From Cristatella mucedo (lineage: Eukaryota > Bryozoa > Phylactolaemata > Cristatellidae), in contig WPIO01000371.1 of the NCBI GenBank assembly GCA_009760855.2, forward strand, positions 1 to 64,000: a stretch of 64,000 nt of DNA. The letters are read 5' to 3'. The translations under genes were made by a program, and so were the position numbers. This document shows positions 48,001 to 58,600 of this stretch, piece after piece (position 1 is the stretch's first letter; each line of letters opens with the position of its first letter). Under the pieces are notes generated by a model that was not told the DNA's origin, did no database searches, and saw only the letters and a list, made by a program, of their open reading frames with translations.

Positions 48001-49190
48001 CACCAGTTCGCAGCAGATCGCGGAATATGTAGAAACTTCAAATCTGCATGTCGGAGCGTGAGCTTGCTGGCAGCAGAGTGCTGCACCTTGTTTAAAGCAT
48101 TTCGCACGTAAATAACACGTTTCGCACCAGTTTGCAGCAGATCGCGGAATATGTAGAAACTTCAAATCTGCATGTCGGAGCGTGTGCTTGCTGGCAGCAG
48201 AGTGCTGCACCTTGTGTTTAAAGCATTTCGCACGTAAATAACACGTTTCGCACCAGTTCGCAGCAGATCGCGGAATATGTAGAAACTTCAAATCTGCATG
48301 TCGGAGCGTGAGCTTGCTGGCAGCAGAGTGCTGCACCTTGTTTAAAGCATTTCGCACGTAAATAACACGTTTCGCACCAGTTTGCAGCAGATCGCGGAAT
48401 ATGTAGAAACTTCAAATCTGCATGTCGGAGCGTGTGCTTGCTTGCTGGCAGCAGAGTGCTGCACCTTGTTTAAAGCATTTCGCACGTAAATAACACGTTT
48501 CGCACCAGTTCGCAGCAGATCGCGGAATATGTAGAAACTTCAAATCTGCATGTCGGAGCGTGTGCTTGCTGGCAGCAGAGTGCTGCACCTTGTTTAAAGC
48601 ATTTCGCACGTAAATAACACGTTTCGCACGAGTTCGCAGCAGATCGCGGAATATGTAGAAACTTCAAATCTGCATGTCGGAGCGTGAGCTGGCTGGCAGC
48701 AGAGTGCTGCACCTTGTTTAAAGCATTTCGCACGTAAATAACACGTTTCGCGAACCAGTTCGCAGCAGATCGCGGAATATGTAGAAACTTCAAATCTGCA
48801 TGTCGGAGCGTGTGCTTGCTGGCAGCAGAGTGCTGCACCTTGTTTAAAGCATTTCGCACGTAAATAACACGTTTCGCACCAGTTCGCAGCAGATCGCGGA
48901 ATATGTAGAAACTTCAAATCTGCATGTCGGAGCGTGAGCTTGCTGGCAGCAGAGTGCTGCACCTTGTTTAAAGCATTTCGCACGTAAATAACACGTTTCG
49001 CACCAGTTTGCAGCAGATCGCGGAATATGTAGAAACTTCAAATCTGCATGTCGGAGCGTGTGCTTGCTGGCAGCAGAGTGCTGCACCTTGTTTAAAGCAT
49101 TTCGCACGTAAATAACACGTTTCGCACCAGTTCGCAGCAGATCGCGGAATATGTAGAAACTTCAAATCTGCATGTCGGAGCGTGTGCTTG
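42032..49190. repeat. Near-uniform satellite
   Basis: About 58 units, dominated by CCAGTTCG or CCAGTTTG with GAGCTTG or GTGCTTG. Irregularities: GTGTGTAGTTGCTTGCTGG at 42375, TTGTTTTTAAAGC at 42536, CACTTATTTAAAGC at 43153, CTTAGCAGCAG at 43755, GAGTTTGCGAAGCAG at 44812, CACCAACTCGCGGCAG at 45554, a 76-bp unit at 46388-46463, GCTTGCTGGCTGG at 46933, TTGGAGCAG at 47317, CGTAAAAAAACACG at 47481, TTGTGTTTAAAGC at 48214 and CGCGAACCAG at 48749. GCTGCTCC recurs once at 45510. No gene. Confidence 0.88.
46388..46463. repeat. Truncated unit, 76 bp (48-bp deletion, largest seen)
   Basis: CACCTTGTTTT is followed by GGGAATATGTAG at about 46391-46402, so everything from CATTTCGCAC through CAGATCGC is absent. 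The next unit begins after AGAGTGTGCTGC, which has two extra bases. Flanking units are normal. Confidence 0.85.
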
Positions 49191-50010
49191 CTCGCAGCTG
49201 AGTGCTGCAACTTGTTTAAAGCATTTCGCACGTAAATAACACGTTTCGCACCAGTTCGCAGCAGATCGCGGAATATGTACAAACTTCAAATCTGCATGTC
49301 GGAGCGTGAGCTTGCTGGCAGCAGAGTGCTGCACCTTGTTTAAAGCATTTCGCACGTAAATAACACGTTTCGCACCAGTTTCGCAGCAGATCGCGGAATA
49401 TGTAGAAACTTCAAATCTGCATGTCGGAGCGTGAGCTTGCTGGCAGCAGAGTGCTGCACCTTGTTTAAAGCATTTCGCACGTAAATAACACGTTTCGCAC
49501 CAGTTCGCAGCAGATCGCGGAATATGTAGAAACTTCAAATCTGCATGTCGGAGCGTGAGCTTGCTTGCTGGCAGCAGAGTGCTGCACCTTGTTTAAAGCA
49601 TTTCGCACGTAAATAACACGTTTCGCACCAGTTCGCAGCAGATCGCGGAATATGTAGAAACTTCAAATCTGCTTGTCGGAGCGCGCGCTTGCTGGCAGCA
49701 GAGTGCTGCACCTTGTTTAAAGCATTTCGCACGTAATAAACACGTCTCGCACGAGTTCGCGGCAGATCGCGGAATATGTAGAAACTTCAAATCTGCATGT
49801 CGAGAGCGTGTAGCTGCTTGGCTGGCAGCAGAGTGCTGCACCTTGTTTAAAGCATTTCGCACGTAAATAACACGTTTCGCACGATTTCGCAGCAGATCGC
49901 GGAATATGTAGAAACTTCAAATCTGCATGTCGGAGCGTGTGCTTGCTGGCAGCAGAGTGCTGCACCTTGTTTAAAGCATTTCGCACGTAAACAACACGTT
50001 TCGCACCAGT
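49191..50010. repeat. Cluster of rare variants matching 17.2-17.8 kb
   Basis: CTCGCAGCTGAGTGCTGCAACTTG lies at about 49191-49214, ATGTACAAACTTC at 49275, CTGCTTGTCGGAGCGCGCGC at 49671, CGTAATAAACACGTCTCGC at 49732 and GTAAACAACACG at 49988. GTCGAGAGCGTGTAGCTGC with an extra G before GCTGG (about 49799-49826) is unique. GCTGCAACTTG (49204) and CGTAATAAACACGTCTCGC lie almost exactly 258 units downstream of their counterparts at 17212 and 17735. The units between the matching variants are not the same in the two places. Confidence 0.75.
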
Positions 50011-53000
50011 TCGCAGCAGATCGCGGAATATGTAGAAACTTCAAATCTGCGTGTCGGAGCGTGCGCTGGCTGGCAGCAGAGTGCTGCACCTTGTTTAAAG
50101 CATTTCGCACGTAAATAACACGTTTCGCACCAGTTTCGCAGCAGATCGCGGAATATGTAGAAACTTCAAATCTGCATGTCGGAGCGTGTGCTTGCTGGCA
50201 GCAGAGTGCTGCACCTTGTTTAAAGCATTTCGCACGTAAATAACACGTTTCGCGCCAGTTTGCAGCAGATCGCGGAATATGTAGAAACTTCAAATCTGCA
50301 TGTCGGAGCGTGCGCTGGCTGGCAGCAGAGTGCTGCACCTTGTTTAAAGCATTTCGCACGTAAATAACACGTTTCGCACCAGTTCGCAGCAGATCGCGGA
50401 ATATGTAGAAACTTCAAATCTGCATGTCGGAGCGTGAGCTTGGTGGCAGCAGAGTGCTGCACCATGTTTAAAGCATTTCGCACGTAAATAACACGTTTCG
50501 CACGAGTTCGCAGCAGATCGCGGAATATAAAGAAACTTCAAATCTGCATGTCGGAGCGTGAGCTTGCTGGCAGCAGAGTGCTGCACCTTGTTTAAAGCAT
50601 TTCGCACGTAAATAACACGTTTCGCACCAGTTCGCAGCAGATCGCGGAATATGTAGAAACTTCAAATCTGCATGTCGGAGCGTGCGCTTGCTGGCAGCAG
50701 AGTGCTGCCCTTGTTTAAAGCATTTCGCACGTAAATAACACGTTTCGCACGAGTTCGCAGCAGATCGCGGAATATGTAGAAACTTCAAATCTGCATGTCG
50801 GAGCGTGAGCTGGCTGGCAGCAGAGTGCTGCACCTTGTTTAAAGCATTTCGCACGTAAATAACACGTTTTTCGCACCGAGTTCGCAGCAGATCGCGGAAT
50901 ATGTAGAAACTTCAAATCTGCATGTCGGAGCGTGAGCTTGCTGGCAGCAGAGTGCTGCACCTTGTTTAAAGCATTTCGCACGTAAATAACACGTTTCGCA
51001 CGAGTTTCGCAGGAGATCGCGGAATATGTAGAAACTTCAAATCTGCATGTCGGAGCGTGTGCTTGCTGGCAGCAGAGTGCTGCACCTTGTTTAAAGCATT
51101 TCGCACGTAAATAACACGTTTCGCTACAGTTTGCAGCAGATCGCGGAATATGTAGAAACTTCAAATCTGCATGTCGGAGCGTGCGCTTGCTGGCAGCAGA
51201 GTGCTGCACCTTGTTTAAAGCATTTCGCACGTAAATAACACGTTTCGCACGAGTTCGCGGCAGATCGCGGAATATGTAGAAACTTCAAATCTGCATGTCG
51301 GAGCGTGTGGTGGCTTGCAGCAGAGTGCTTATTTCGCACGTAAATAACACGTTTCGCACGAGTTCGCAGCAGATCGCGGAATATGTAGAAACTTCAAATC
51401 TGCATGTCGGAGCGTGAGCTTGCTGGCAGCAGAGTGCTGCACCTTGTTTAAAGCATTTCGCACGTAAATAACACGTTTCGCACCAGTTCGCAGCAGATCG
51501 CGGATATTGTAGAAACTTCAAATCTGCATTTCGGAGCGTGTGCTTGCTGGCAGCAGAGTGCTGCACCTTGTTTAAAGCATTTCGCACGTAAATAACACGT
51601 TTTTTCGCACCAAGTTTCGCAGCAGATCGCGGAATATGTAGAAACTTCCGATCTGCATGTCGGAGCGTGAGCTGCTGGCTGGCAGCAGAGTGCTGCACCT
51701 TGTTTAAAGCATTTCGCACGTAAATAACACGTTTCGCACGAGTTCGCAGCAGATCGCGGAATATGTAGAAACTTCAAATCTGCATGTCGGAGCGTGTGCT
51801 GGCTTGCAGCAGAGTGCTGCACCTTGTTTAAAGCATTTCGCACGTAAATAACACGTTTCGCACCAGTTCGCAGCAGATCGCGAAATCTGTAGAATGTTCA
51901 AATCTGCATGTCGGAGCGTGTGCTGGCTTGCAGCAGAGTGCTGCACCTTGTTTAAAGCATTTCGCACGTAAATAACACGTTTCGCACCAGTTCGCAGCAG
52001 ATCGCGGAATATGTAGAAACTTCAAATCTGCATGTCGGAGCGTGCGCTTGCTGGCAGCAGAGTGCTGCACCTTGTTTAAAGCATTTCGCACGTAAATAAC
52101 ACGTTTCGCACCAGTTCGCAGCAGATCGCGGAAATGTGTAGAAACTTCAAATCTGCATGTCGGAGCGTGAGCTTGCTGGCAGCAGAGTGCTGCACCTTGT
52201 TTAAAGCATTTCGCACGTAAATAACACGTTTCGCACCAGTTCGCAGCAGATCGCGGAATATGTAGAAACTTCAAATCTGCATGTCGGAGCGTGCGCTTGC
52301 TGGCAGCAGAGTGCTGCACCTTGTTTAAAGCATTTCGCACGTAAATAACACGTTTCGCTCCAGTTTGCAGCAGATCGCGGAATATGTAGAAACTTCAAAT
52401 CTGCGTGTCGGAGCGTGAGCTTGCTGGCAGCAGAGTGCTGCACCTTGTTTAAAGCATTTCGCACGTAAATAACACGTTTCGCACGAGTTCGCAGCAGATC
52501 GCGGAATATGTAGAAACTTCAAATCTGCATGTCGGAGCGTGAGCTTGCTGGCAGCAGAGTGCTGCACCTTGTTTAAAGCATTTCGCACGTAAATAACACG
52601 TTTCGCACCAGTTTGCAGCAGATCGCGGAATATGTAGAAACTTCAAAATCTGCATGTCGGAGCGTGTGCTTGCTGGCAGCAGAGTGCTGCACCTTGTTTA
52701 AAGCATTTCGCACGTAAATAACACGTTTCGCTCCAGTTCGCAGCAGATCGCGGAATATGTAGAAACTTCAAATCTGCATGTCGGAGCGTGAGCTTGCTGG
52801 CAGCAGAGTGCTGCACCTTGTTTAAAGCATTTCGCACGTAACTAACACGTTTTCGCACAAGTTCGAAGCAGATCGCGGAATATGTCAAAACTTCAAATCT
52901 GCATGTCGGAGCGTGTGCTTGCTGGCAGCAGAGTGCTGCAACTTGTTTAAAGCATTTCGCACGTAAATAACACGTTTCGCACCAGTTCGCAGCAGATCGC

Positions 53001-54309
53001 GGAATATGTAGAAACTTCAAATCTGCATGTCGGAGCGTGTGCTGGCTTGCAGCAGAGTGCTGCACCTTGTTTAAAGCATTTCGCACGTAAATAACACGTT
53101 TCGCACCAGTTTCGCAGCAGATCGCGGAATATGTAGAAACTTCAAATCTGCATGTCGGAGCGTGAGCTTGCTGGCAGCAGAGTGCTGCACCTTGTTTAAA
53201 GCATTTCGCACGTAAATAACACGTTTCGCACGAGTTCGCAGCAGATCGCGGAATATGTAGAAAGTTCAAATCTGCATGTCGGAGCGTGTGCTGGCTGGCA
53301 GCAGAGTGCTGCACCTTGTTTAAAGCATTTCGCACGTAAATAACACGTTTCGCACCAGTTTCGCAGCAGATCGCGGAATATGTAGAAACTTCAAATCTGC
53401 ATGTCGGAGCGTGAGCTTGCTGGCAGCAGAGTGCTGCACCTTGTTTAAAGCATTTCGCACGTAAATAACACGTTTCGCACGAGTTTGCAGCAGATCGCGG
53501 AATATGTAGAAACTTCAAATCTGCATGTCCGAGCGTGTGCTGGCTGGCAGCAGAGTGCTGCACCTTGTTTAAAGCATTTCGCACGTAAATAACACGTTTC
53601 GCACCAGTTCGCAGCAGATCGCGGAATATGTAGAAACTTCAAATCTGCATGTCGGAGCGTGTGCTTGCTGGCAGCAGAGTGCTGCACCTTGTTTAAAGCA
53701 TTTCGCACGTAAATAACACGTTTCGCACCAAATCGCAGCAGATCGCGGAATATGTAGAAACTTCAAATCTGCATGTCGGAGCGTGAGCTGGCTGGCAGCA
53801 GAGTGCTGCACCTTGTTTAAAGCATTTCGCACGTAAATAACACGTTTCGCACGAGTTCGCAGCAGATCGCGGAATATGTAGAAACTTCAAATCTGCATGT
53901 CGGAGCGTGAGCTTGCTGGCAGCAGAGTGCTGCACCTTGTTTAAAGCATTTCGCACGTAAATAACACGTTTCGCACCAGTTTGCAGCAGATCGCGGAATA
54001 TGTAGAAACTTCAAATCTGCATGTCGGAGCGTGAGCTTGCTGGCAGCAGAGTGCTGCACCTTGTTTAAAGCATTTCGCACGTAAATAACACGTTTCGCAC
54101 CAGTTTCGCAGCAGATCGCGGAATATGTAGAAACTTCAAATCTGCATGTCGGAGCGTGAGCTTGCTGGCAGCAGAGTGCTGCACCTTGTTTAAAGCATTT
54201 CGCACGTAAATAACACGTTTCGCACCAGTTTGCAGCAGATCGCGGAATATGTAGAAACTTCAAATCTGCATGTCGGAGCGTGAGCTTGCTGGCAGCAGAG
54301 TGCTGCACC
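50011..54309. repeat. Satellite with mixed variants, many one-base insertions
   Basis: About 35 units. Notable: ATATAAAGAAAC at 50525, GCTGCCCTTG at 50706, CGTTTTTCGCACCGAG at 50867, GTGTGGTGGCTTGCAG followed by a deletion at 51306-51331, GGATATTGTAG at 51503, CGTTTTTTCGCACCAAG at 51599, ACTTCCGATCTGC at 51645, CGAAATCTGTAGAATGTTC at 51881, GGAAATGTGTAG at 52130, CGTAACTAACACG at 52837, CACAAGTTCGAAGCAG with ATGTCAAAAC at about 52856-52892 and CATGTCCGAGCG at 53524. Several match variants near 22.5 and 27.3 kb. No gene. Confidence 0.86.
51211..51443. repeat. Fused marker-type unit with a 15-bp deletion
   Basis: Two units measure 233 bp instead of 248. GTGTGGTGGCTTGCAG and CAGAGTGCTT, the signature of the second unit of the higher-order block, run straight into ATTTCGCACG at about 51330, so CACCTTGTTTAAAGC is missing. 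The start codon and stop landmarks of the usual minus-strand frames are changed here, but nothing suggests coding. Confidence 0.8.
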
Positions 54310-54407
54310 TTGTTTAAAGCATTTCGATCGCAGCAGATCGCGGAATATGTAGAAACTTCAAATCTGCATGTCGGAGCGTGAGCTTGCTGGCAGCAGAGTG
54401 CTGCACC
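54310..54407. repeat. Truncated unit, 98 bp (26-bp deletion)
   Basis: AAAGCATTTCG is followed by ATCGCAGCAGATCG at about 54328, losing GTAAATAACACG and a TTTCGCAC word. As at 10408-10513, the right side of the junction resembles the rarer AAATCG variant. Confidence 0.85.
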
Positions 54408-55680
54408 TTGTTTAAAGCATTTCGCACGTAAATAACACGTTTCGCACGAGTTCGCAGCAGATCGCGGAATATGTAGAAACTTCAAATCTGCATGTCGGAG
54501 CGTGTGCTTGCTGGCAGCAGAGTGCTGCACCTTGTTTAAAGCATTTCGCACGTAAATAACACGTTTCGCACCAGTTTGCAGCAGATCGCGGAATATGTAG
54601 AAACTTCAAATCTGCATGTCGGAGCGTGAGCTTGCTGGCAGCAGAGTGCTGCACCTTGTTTAAAAGCATTTCGCACGTAAATAACACGTTTCGCACCAGT
54701 TTCGCAGCAGATCGCGGAATATGTAGAAACTTCAAATCTGCATGTCGGAGCGTGAGCTTGCTGGCAGCAGAGTGCTGCACCTTGTTTAAAGCATTTCGCA
54801 CGTAAATAACACGTTTCGCACGAGTTTCGCAGCAGATCGCGGAATATGTAGAAACTTCAAATCTGCATGTCGGAGCGTGAGCTTGCTGGCAGCAGAGTGC
54901 TGCACCTTGTTTAAAGCATTTCGCACGTAAATAACACGTTTCGCACCAGTTTGCAGCAGATCGCGGAATATGTAGAAACTTCAAATCTGCATGTCGGAGC
55001 GTGTGCTTGCTTGCAGCAGAGTGCTGCACCTTGTTTAAAGCATTTCGCACGTAAATAACACGTTTCGCACAAGTTCGAAGCAGATCGCGGAATATGTCGA
55101 AACTTCAAATCTGCATGTCGGAGCGTGTGCTTGCTCGCAGCAGAGTGCTGCACCTTGTTTAAAGCATTTCGCACGTAAACAACACGTTTCGCACCAGTTC
55201 GCAGCAGATCGCGGAATATGTAGAAACTTCAAATCTGCATGTCGGAGCGTGCGCTTGCTGGCAGCAGAGTGCTGCACCTTGTTTAAAGCATTTCGCACGT
55301 AAATAACACGTTTCGCACGAGTTTGCAGCAGATCGCGGAATATGTAGAAACTTCAAATCTGCATGTCGGAGCGTGCGCTGGCTGGCAGCAGAGTGCTGCA
55401 CCTTGTTTAAAGCATTTCGCACGTAAATAACACGTTTCGCACCAGTTTGCAGCAGATCGCGGAATATGTAGAAACTTCAAATCTGCATGTCGGAGCGTGT
55501 GCTGGCTTGCAGCAGAGTGCTGCACCTTGTTTAAAGCATTTCGCACGTAAATAACACGTTTCGCACGAGGGCTCGCAGCAGATCGCGGAATATGTAGAAA
55601 CTTCAAATCTGCATGTCGGAGCGTGAGCTTGCTGGCAGCAGAGTGCTGCACCTTGTTTAAAGCATTTCGCACGTAAATAA
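54408..55680. repeat. Homogenised satellite leading into the diverged zone
   Basis: About ten units. CACAAGTTCGAAGCAG with ATGTCGAAAC and GCTCGCAGCAG lies at about 55069-55141, followed by GTAAACAACACG at 55176. GCACGAGGGCTCGCAGCAG at 55564 has three extra bases. Otherwise near consensus. Confidence 0.87.
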
Positions 55681-58600
55681 CACGTTTTTCGCACAGTTTC
55701 GCAGCAGATCGCAGAATATGTAGAAACATCAAATCAGCGTGTCGAAGCGTAGCCTGGCTGGCAGCAGAGTGCTGCACCTTGTTTAAAGCATTTCGCACGT
55801 AAATAACACGTTTCGAATCCAGTTTGCAGCAGATGGCGGTATATGTAGAAACTTCAAATCTGCATGTCGGAGCTTGGGCTGGCTGGCAGCAGAGTGCTGC
55901 ACCATGTTTAAAGCATTTCGCACGTAAATAACACGTTTCGCACGAGTTCGCAGCAGATCGCGGAATATGTAGAAACTTCAAATCTGCATGTCGGAGCGTG
56001 TGCTTGCTGGCAGTAGAGTGCTGCACCTTGTTTAAAGCATTTCGCATGTAAACAACCCGTTTCGCACGACTTCCCAGCAAATCGCGGAATATGTAGAAAC
56101 GTCAAATCTGCATGTCGGAGCATGTGCTTGCTGGCAGTAGAGTGCTGCACCTTGTTTAAAGCATTTCGCACGTAAATAACACGTTTCGCACGAGTTCGCA
56201 GCAGATCCCGGATTATCTAGAAACTTCAAATCTGCATGTCGGAGCGTGTGCTGGCTGGCAGCAGAGTGCTGCACCTTGAATAAAGCATTTCGCACGTAAA
56301 TAACACGTTTCGCACGAGTTTCGCAGCAGATCGCGGAATATCTAGAAACTTCAAATCTGCATGTCGGAGCGTGTGCTTGCTGGCAGCAGAGTGCTGCACC
56401 TTGTTTAAAGCATTTCGCACGTAAATAACACGTTTCGCACGAGTTTGCAGCAGATCGCGGAATATGTAGAAACTTCAAATCTGCATGTCGGAGCGTGAGC
56501 TTGCTGGCAGCAGAGTGCTGCACCTTGTTTAAAGCATTTCGCACGTAAATAACACTTTTCGCACCAGTTTGCAGCAGATCGCGGAATATGTAGAAACTTC
56601 AAATCTGCATGTCGGAGCGTGAGCTTGCTGGCAGCAGAGTGCTGCACCTTGTTTAAAGCATTTCGCACGTAAATAACACGTTTCGCACCAGTTTGCAGCA
56701 GATCGCGGAATATGTAGAAACTTCAAATCTGCATGTCGGAGCGTGTGCTTGGCTGGCAGCAGAGTGCTGCACCTTGTTTAAAGCATTTCGCACGTAAATA
56801 ACACGTTTTCGCTCCAGTTCGCAGCAGATCGCGGAATATGTAGAAACTTCAAGTCTGCATGTCGTAGCGTACTTTGCTGGCAGCAGAGTGCTGCACCTTG
56901 TTTAAAGCATTTCGCACGTAAATAACACGTTTCGCACGAGTTTGCAGCAGATCGCGGAATATGTAGAAACTTCAAATCTGCATGTCGGAGCGTGTGCTTG
57001 CTGGCAGCAGAGTGCTGCACCTTGTTTAAAGCATTTCGCACGTAAATAACACGTTTCGCACGAGTTCGCAGCAGATCGCGGAATATGTAGAAACTTCAAA
57101 TCTGCATGTCGGAGCGTGTGCTGGCTTGCAGCAGAGTGCTGCACCTTGTTTAAAGCATTTCGCACGTAAATAACACGTTTCGCACCAGTTCGCAGCAGAT
57201 CGCGGAATATGTAGAAACTTCAAATCTGCATGTCGGAGCGTGTGCTTGCTGGCAGCAGAGTGCTGCACCTTGTTTAAAGCATTTCGCACGTAAATAACAC
57301 GTTTCGCTACAGTTTCGCAGCAGATCGCGGAATATGTAGAAACTTCAAATCTGCATGTCGGAGCGTGTGCTGGCTGGCAGCAGAGTGCTGCACCTTGTTT
57401 AAAGCATTTCGCACGTAAATAACACGTTTCGCACGAGTTCGCAGCAGATCGCGGAATATGTAGAAACTTCAAATCTGCATGTCGGAGCGTGAGCTTGCTG
57501 GCAGCAGAGTGCTGCACCTTGTTTAAAGCATTTCGCACGTAAATAACACGTTTCGCACGAGTTCGCAGCAGATCGCGGAATATGTAGAAACTTCAAATCT
57601 GCATGTCGGAGCGTGCGCTTGCTGGCAGCAGAGTGCTGCACCTTGTTTAAAGCATTTCGCACGTAAATAACACGTTTTTCGCACGAGTTCGCAGCAGATC
57701 GCGGAATATGTAGAAACTTCAAATCTGCATGTCGGAGCGTGAGCTTGCTGGCAGCAGAGTGCTGCACCTTGTTTAAAGCATTTCGCACGTAAATAACACG
57801 TTTCGCACGAGTTCGCAGCAGATCGCGGAATCTGTAGAAAGTTCAAATCTGCATGTCGGAGCGTGTGCTGGCTTGCAGCAGAGTGCTGCACCTTGTTTAA
57901 AGCATTTCGCACGTAAATAACACGTTTCGCACCAGTTTCCAGCAGATCGCGGAATATGTAGAAACTTCAAATCTGCATGTCGGAGCGTGTGCTGGCTGGC
58001 AGCAGAGTGCTGCACCTTCTTTAAAGCATTTCGCACGTAAATAACACGTTTCGCACGATTTGCAGCAGATCGCGGAATATGTAGAAACTTCAAATCTGCA
58101 TGTCGGAGCGTGAGCTGGCTGGCAGCAGAGTGCTGCACCTTGTTTAAAGCATTTCGCACGTAAATAAACGTTTCGCACACAGTTCGCAGCAGATCGCGGA
58201 ATATGTAAAAACTTCAAATCTGCATGTCGGAGCGCGTGTGCTGGCTGGCAGCAGAGTGCTGCACCTTGTTAAAAGCATTTCGCACGTAAATAACACGTTT
58301 CGCACGAGTTCGCAGCAGATCGCGGAATATGTAGAAACTTCAAATCTGCATGTCGGAGCGTGCGCTTGCTGGCAGCAGCAGAGTGCTGCACCTTGTTTAA
58401 AGCATTTCGCACGTAAATAACACGTTTCGCACCGAGTTCGCAGCAGATCGCGGAATATGTAGAAACTTCAAATCTGCATGTCGGAGAGCGTGCCCTGGCT
58501 GGCAGCAGAGTGCTGCACCTTGTTTAAAGCATTTCGCACGTAAATAACACGTTTCGCACGAGTTCGCAGCAGATCGCGGAATATGTAGAAACTTCAAATC

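Noticed and set aside
55811-55821. tRNA/SINE B-box-like TTTCGAATCCA
   Set aside because: It resembles GGTTCGANTCC closely but results from private mutations in a single unit. No A box at proper distance and no cloverleaf surround it, and the consensus lacks it.
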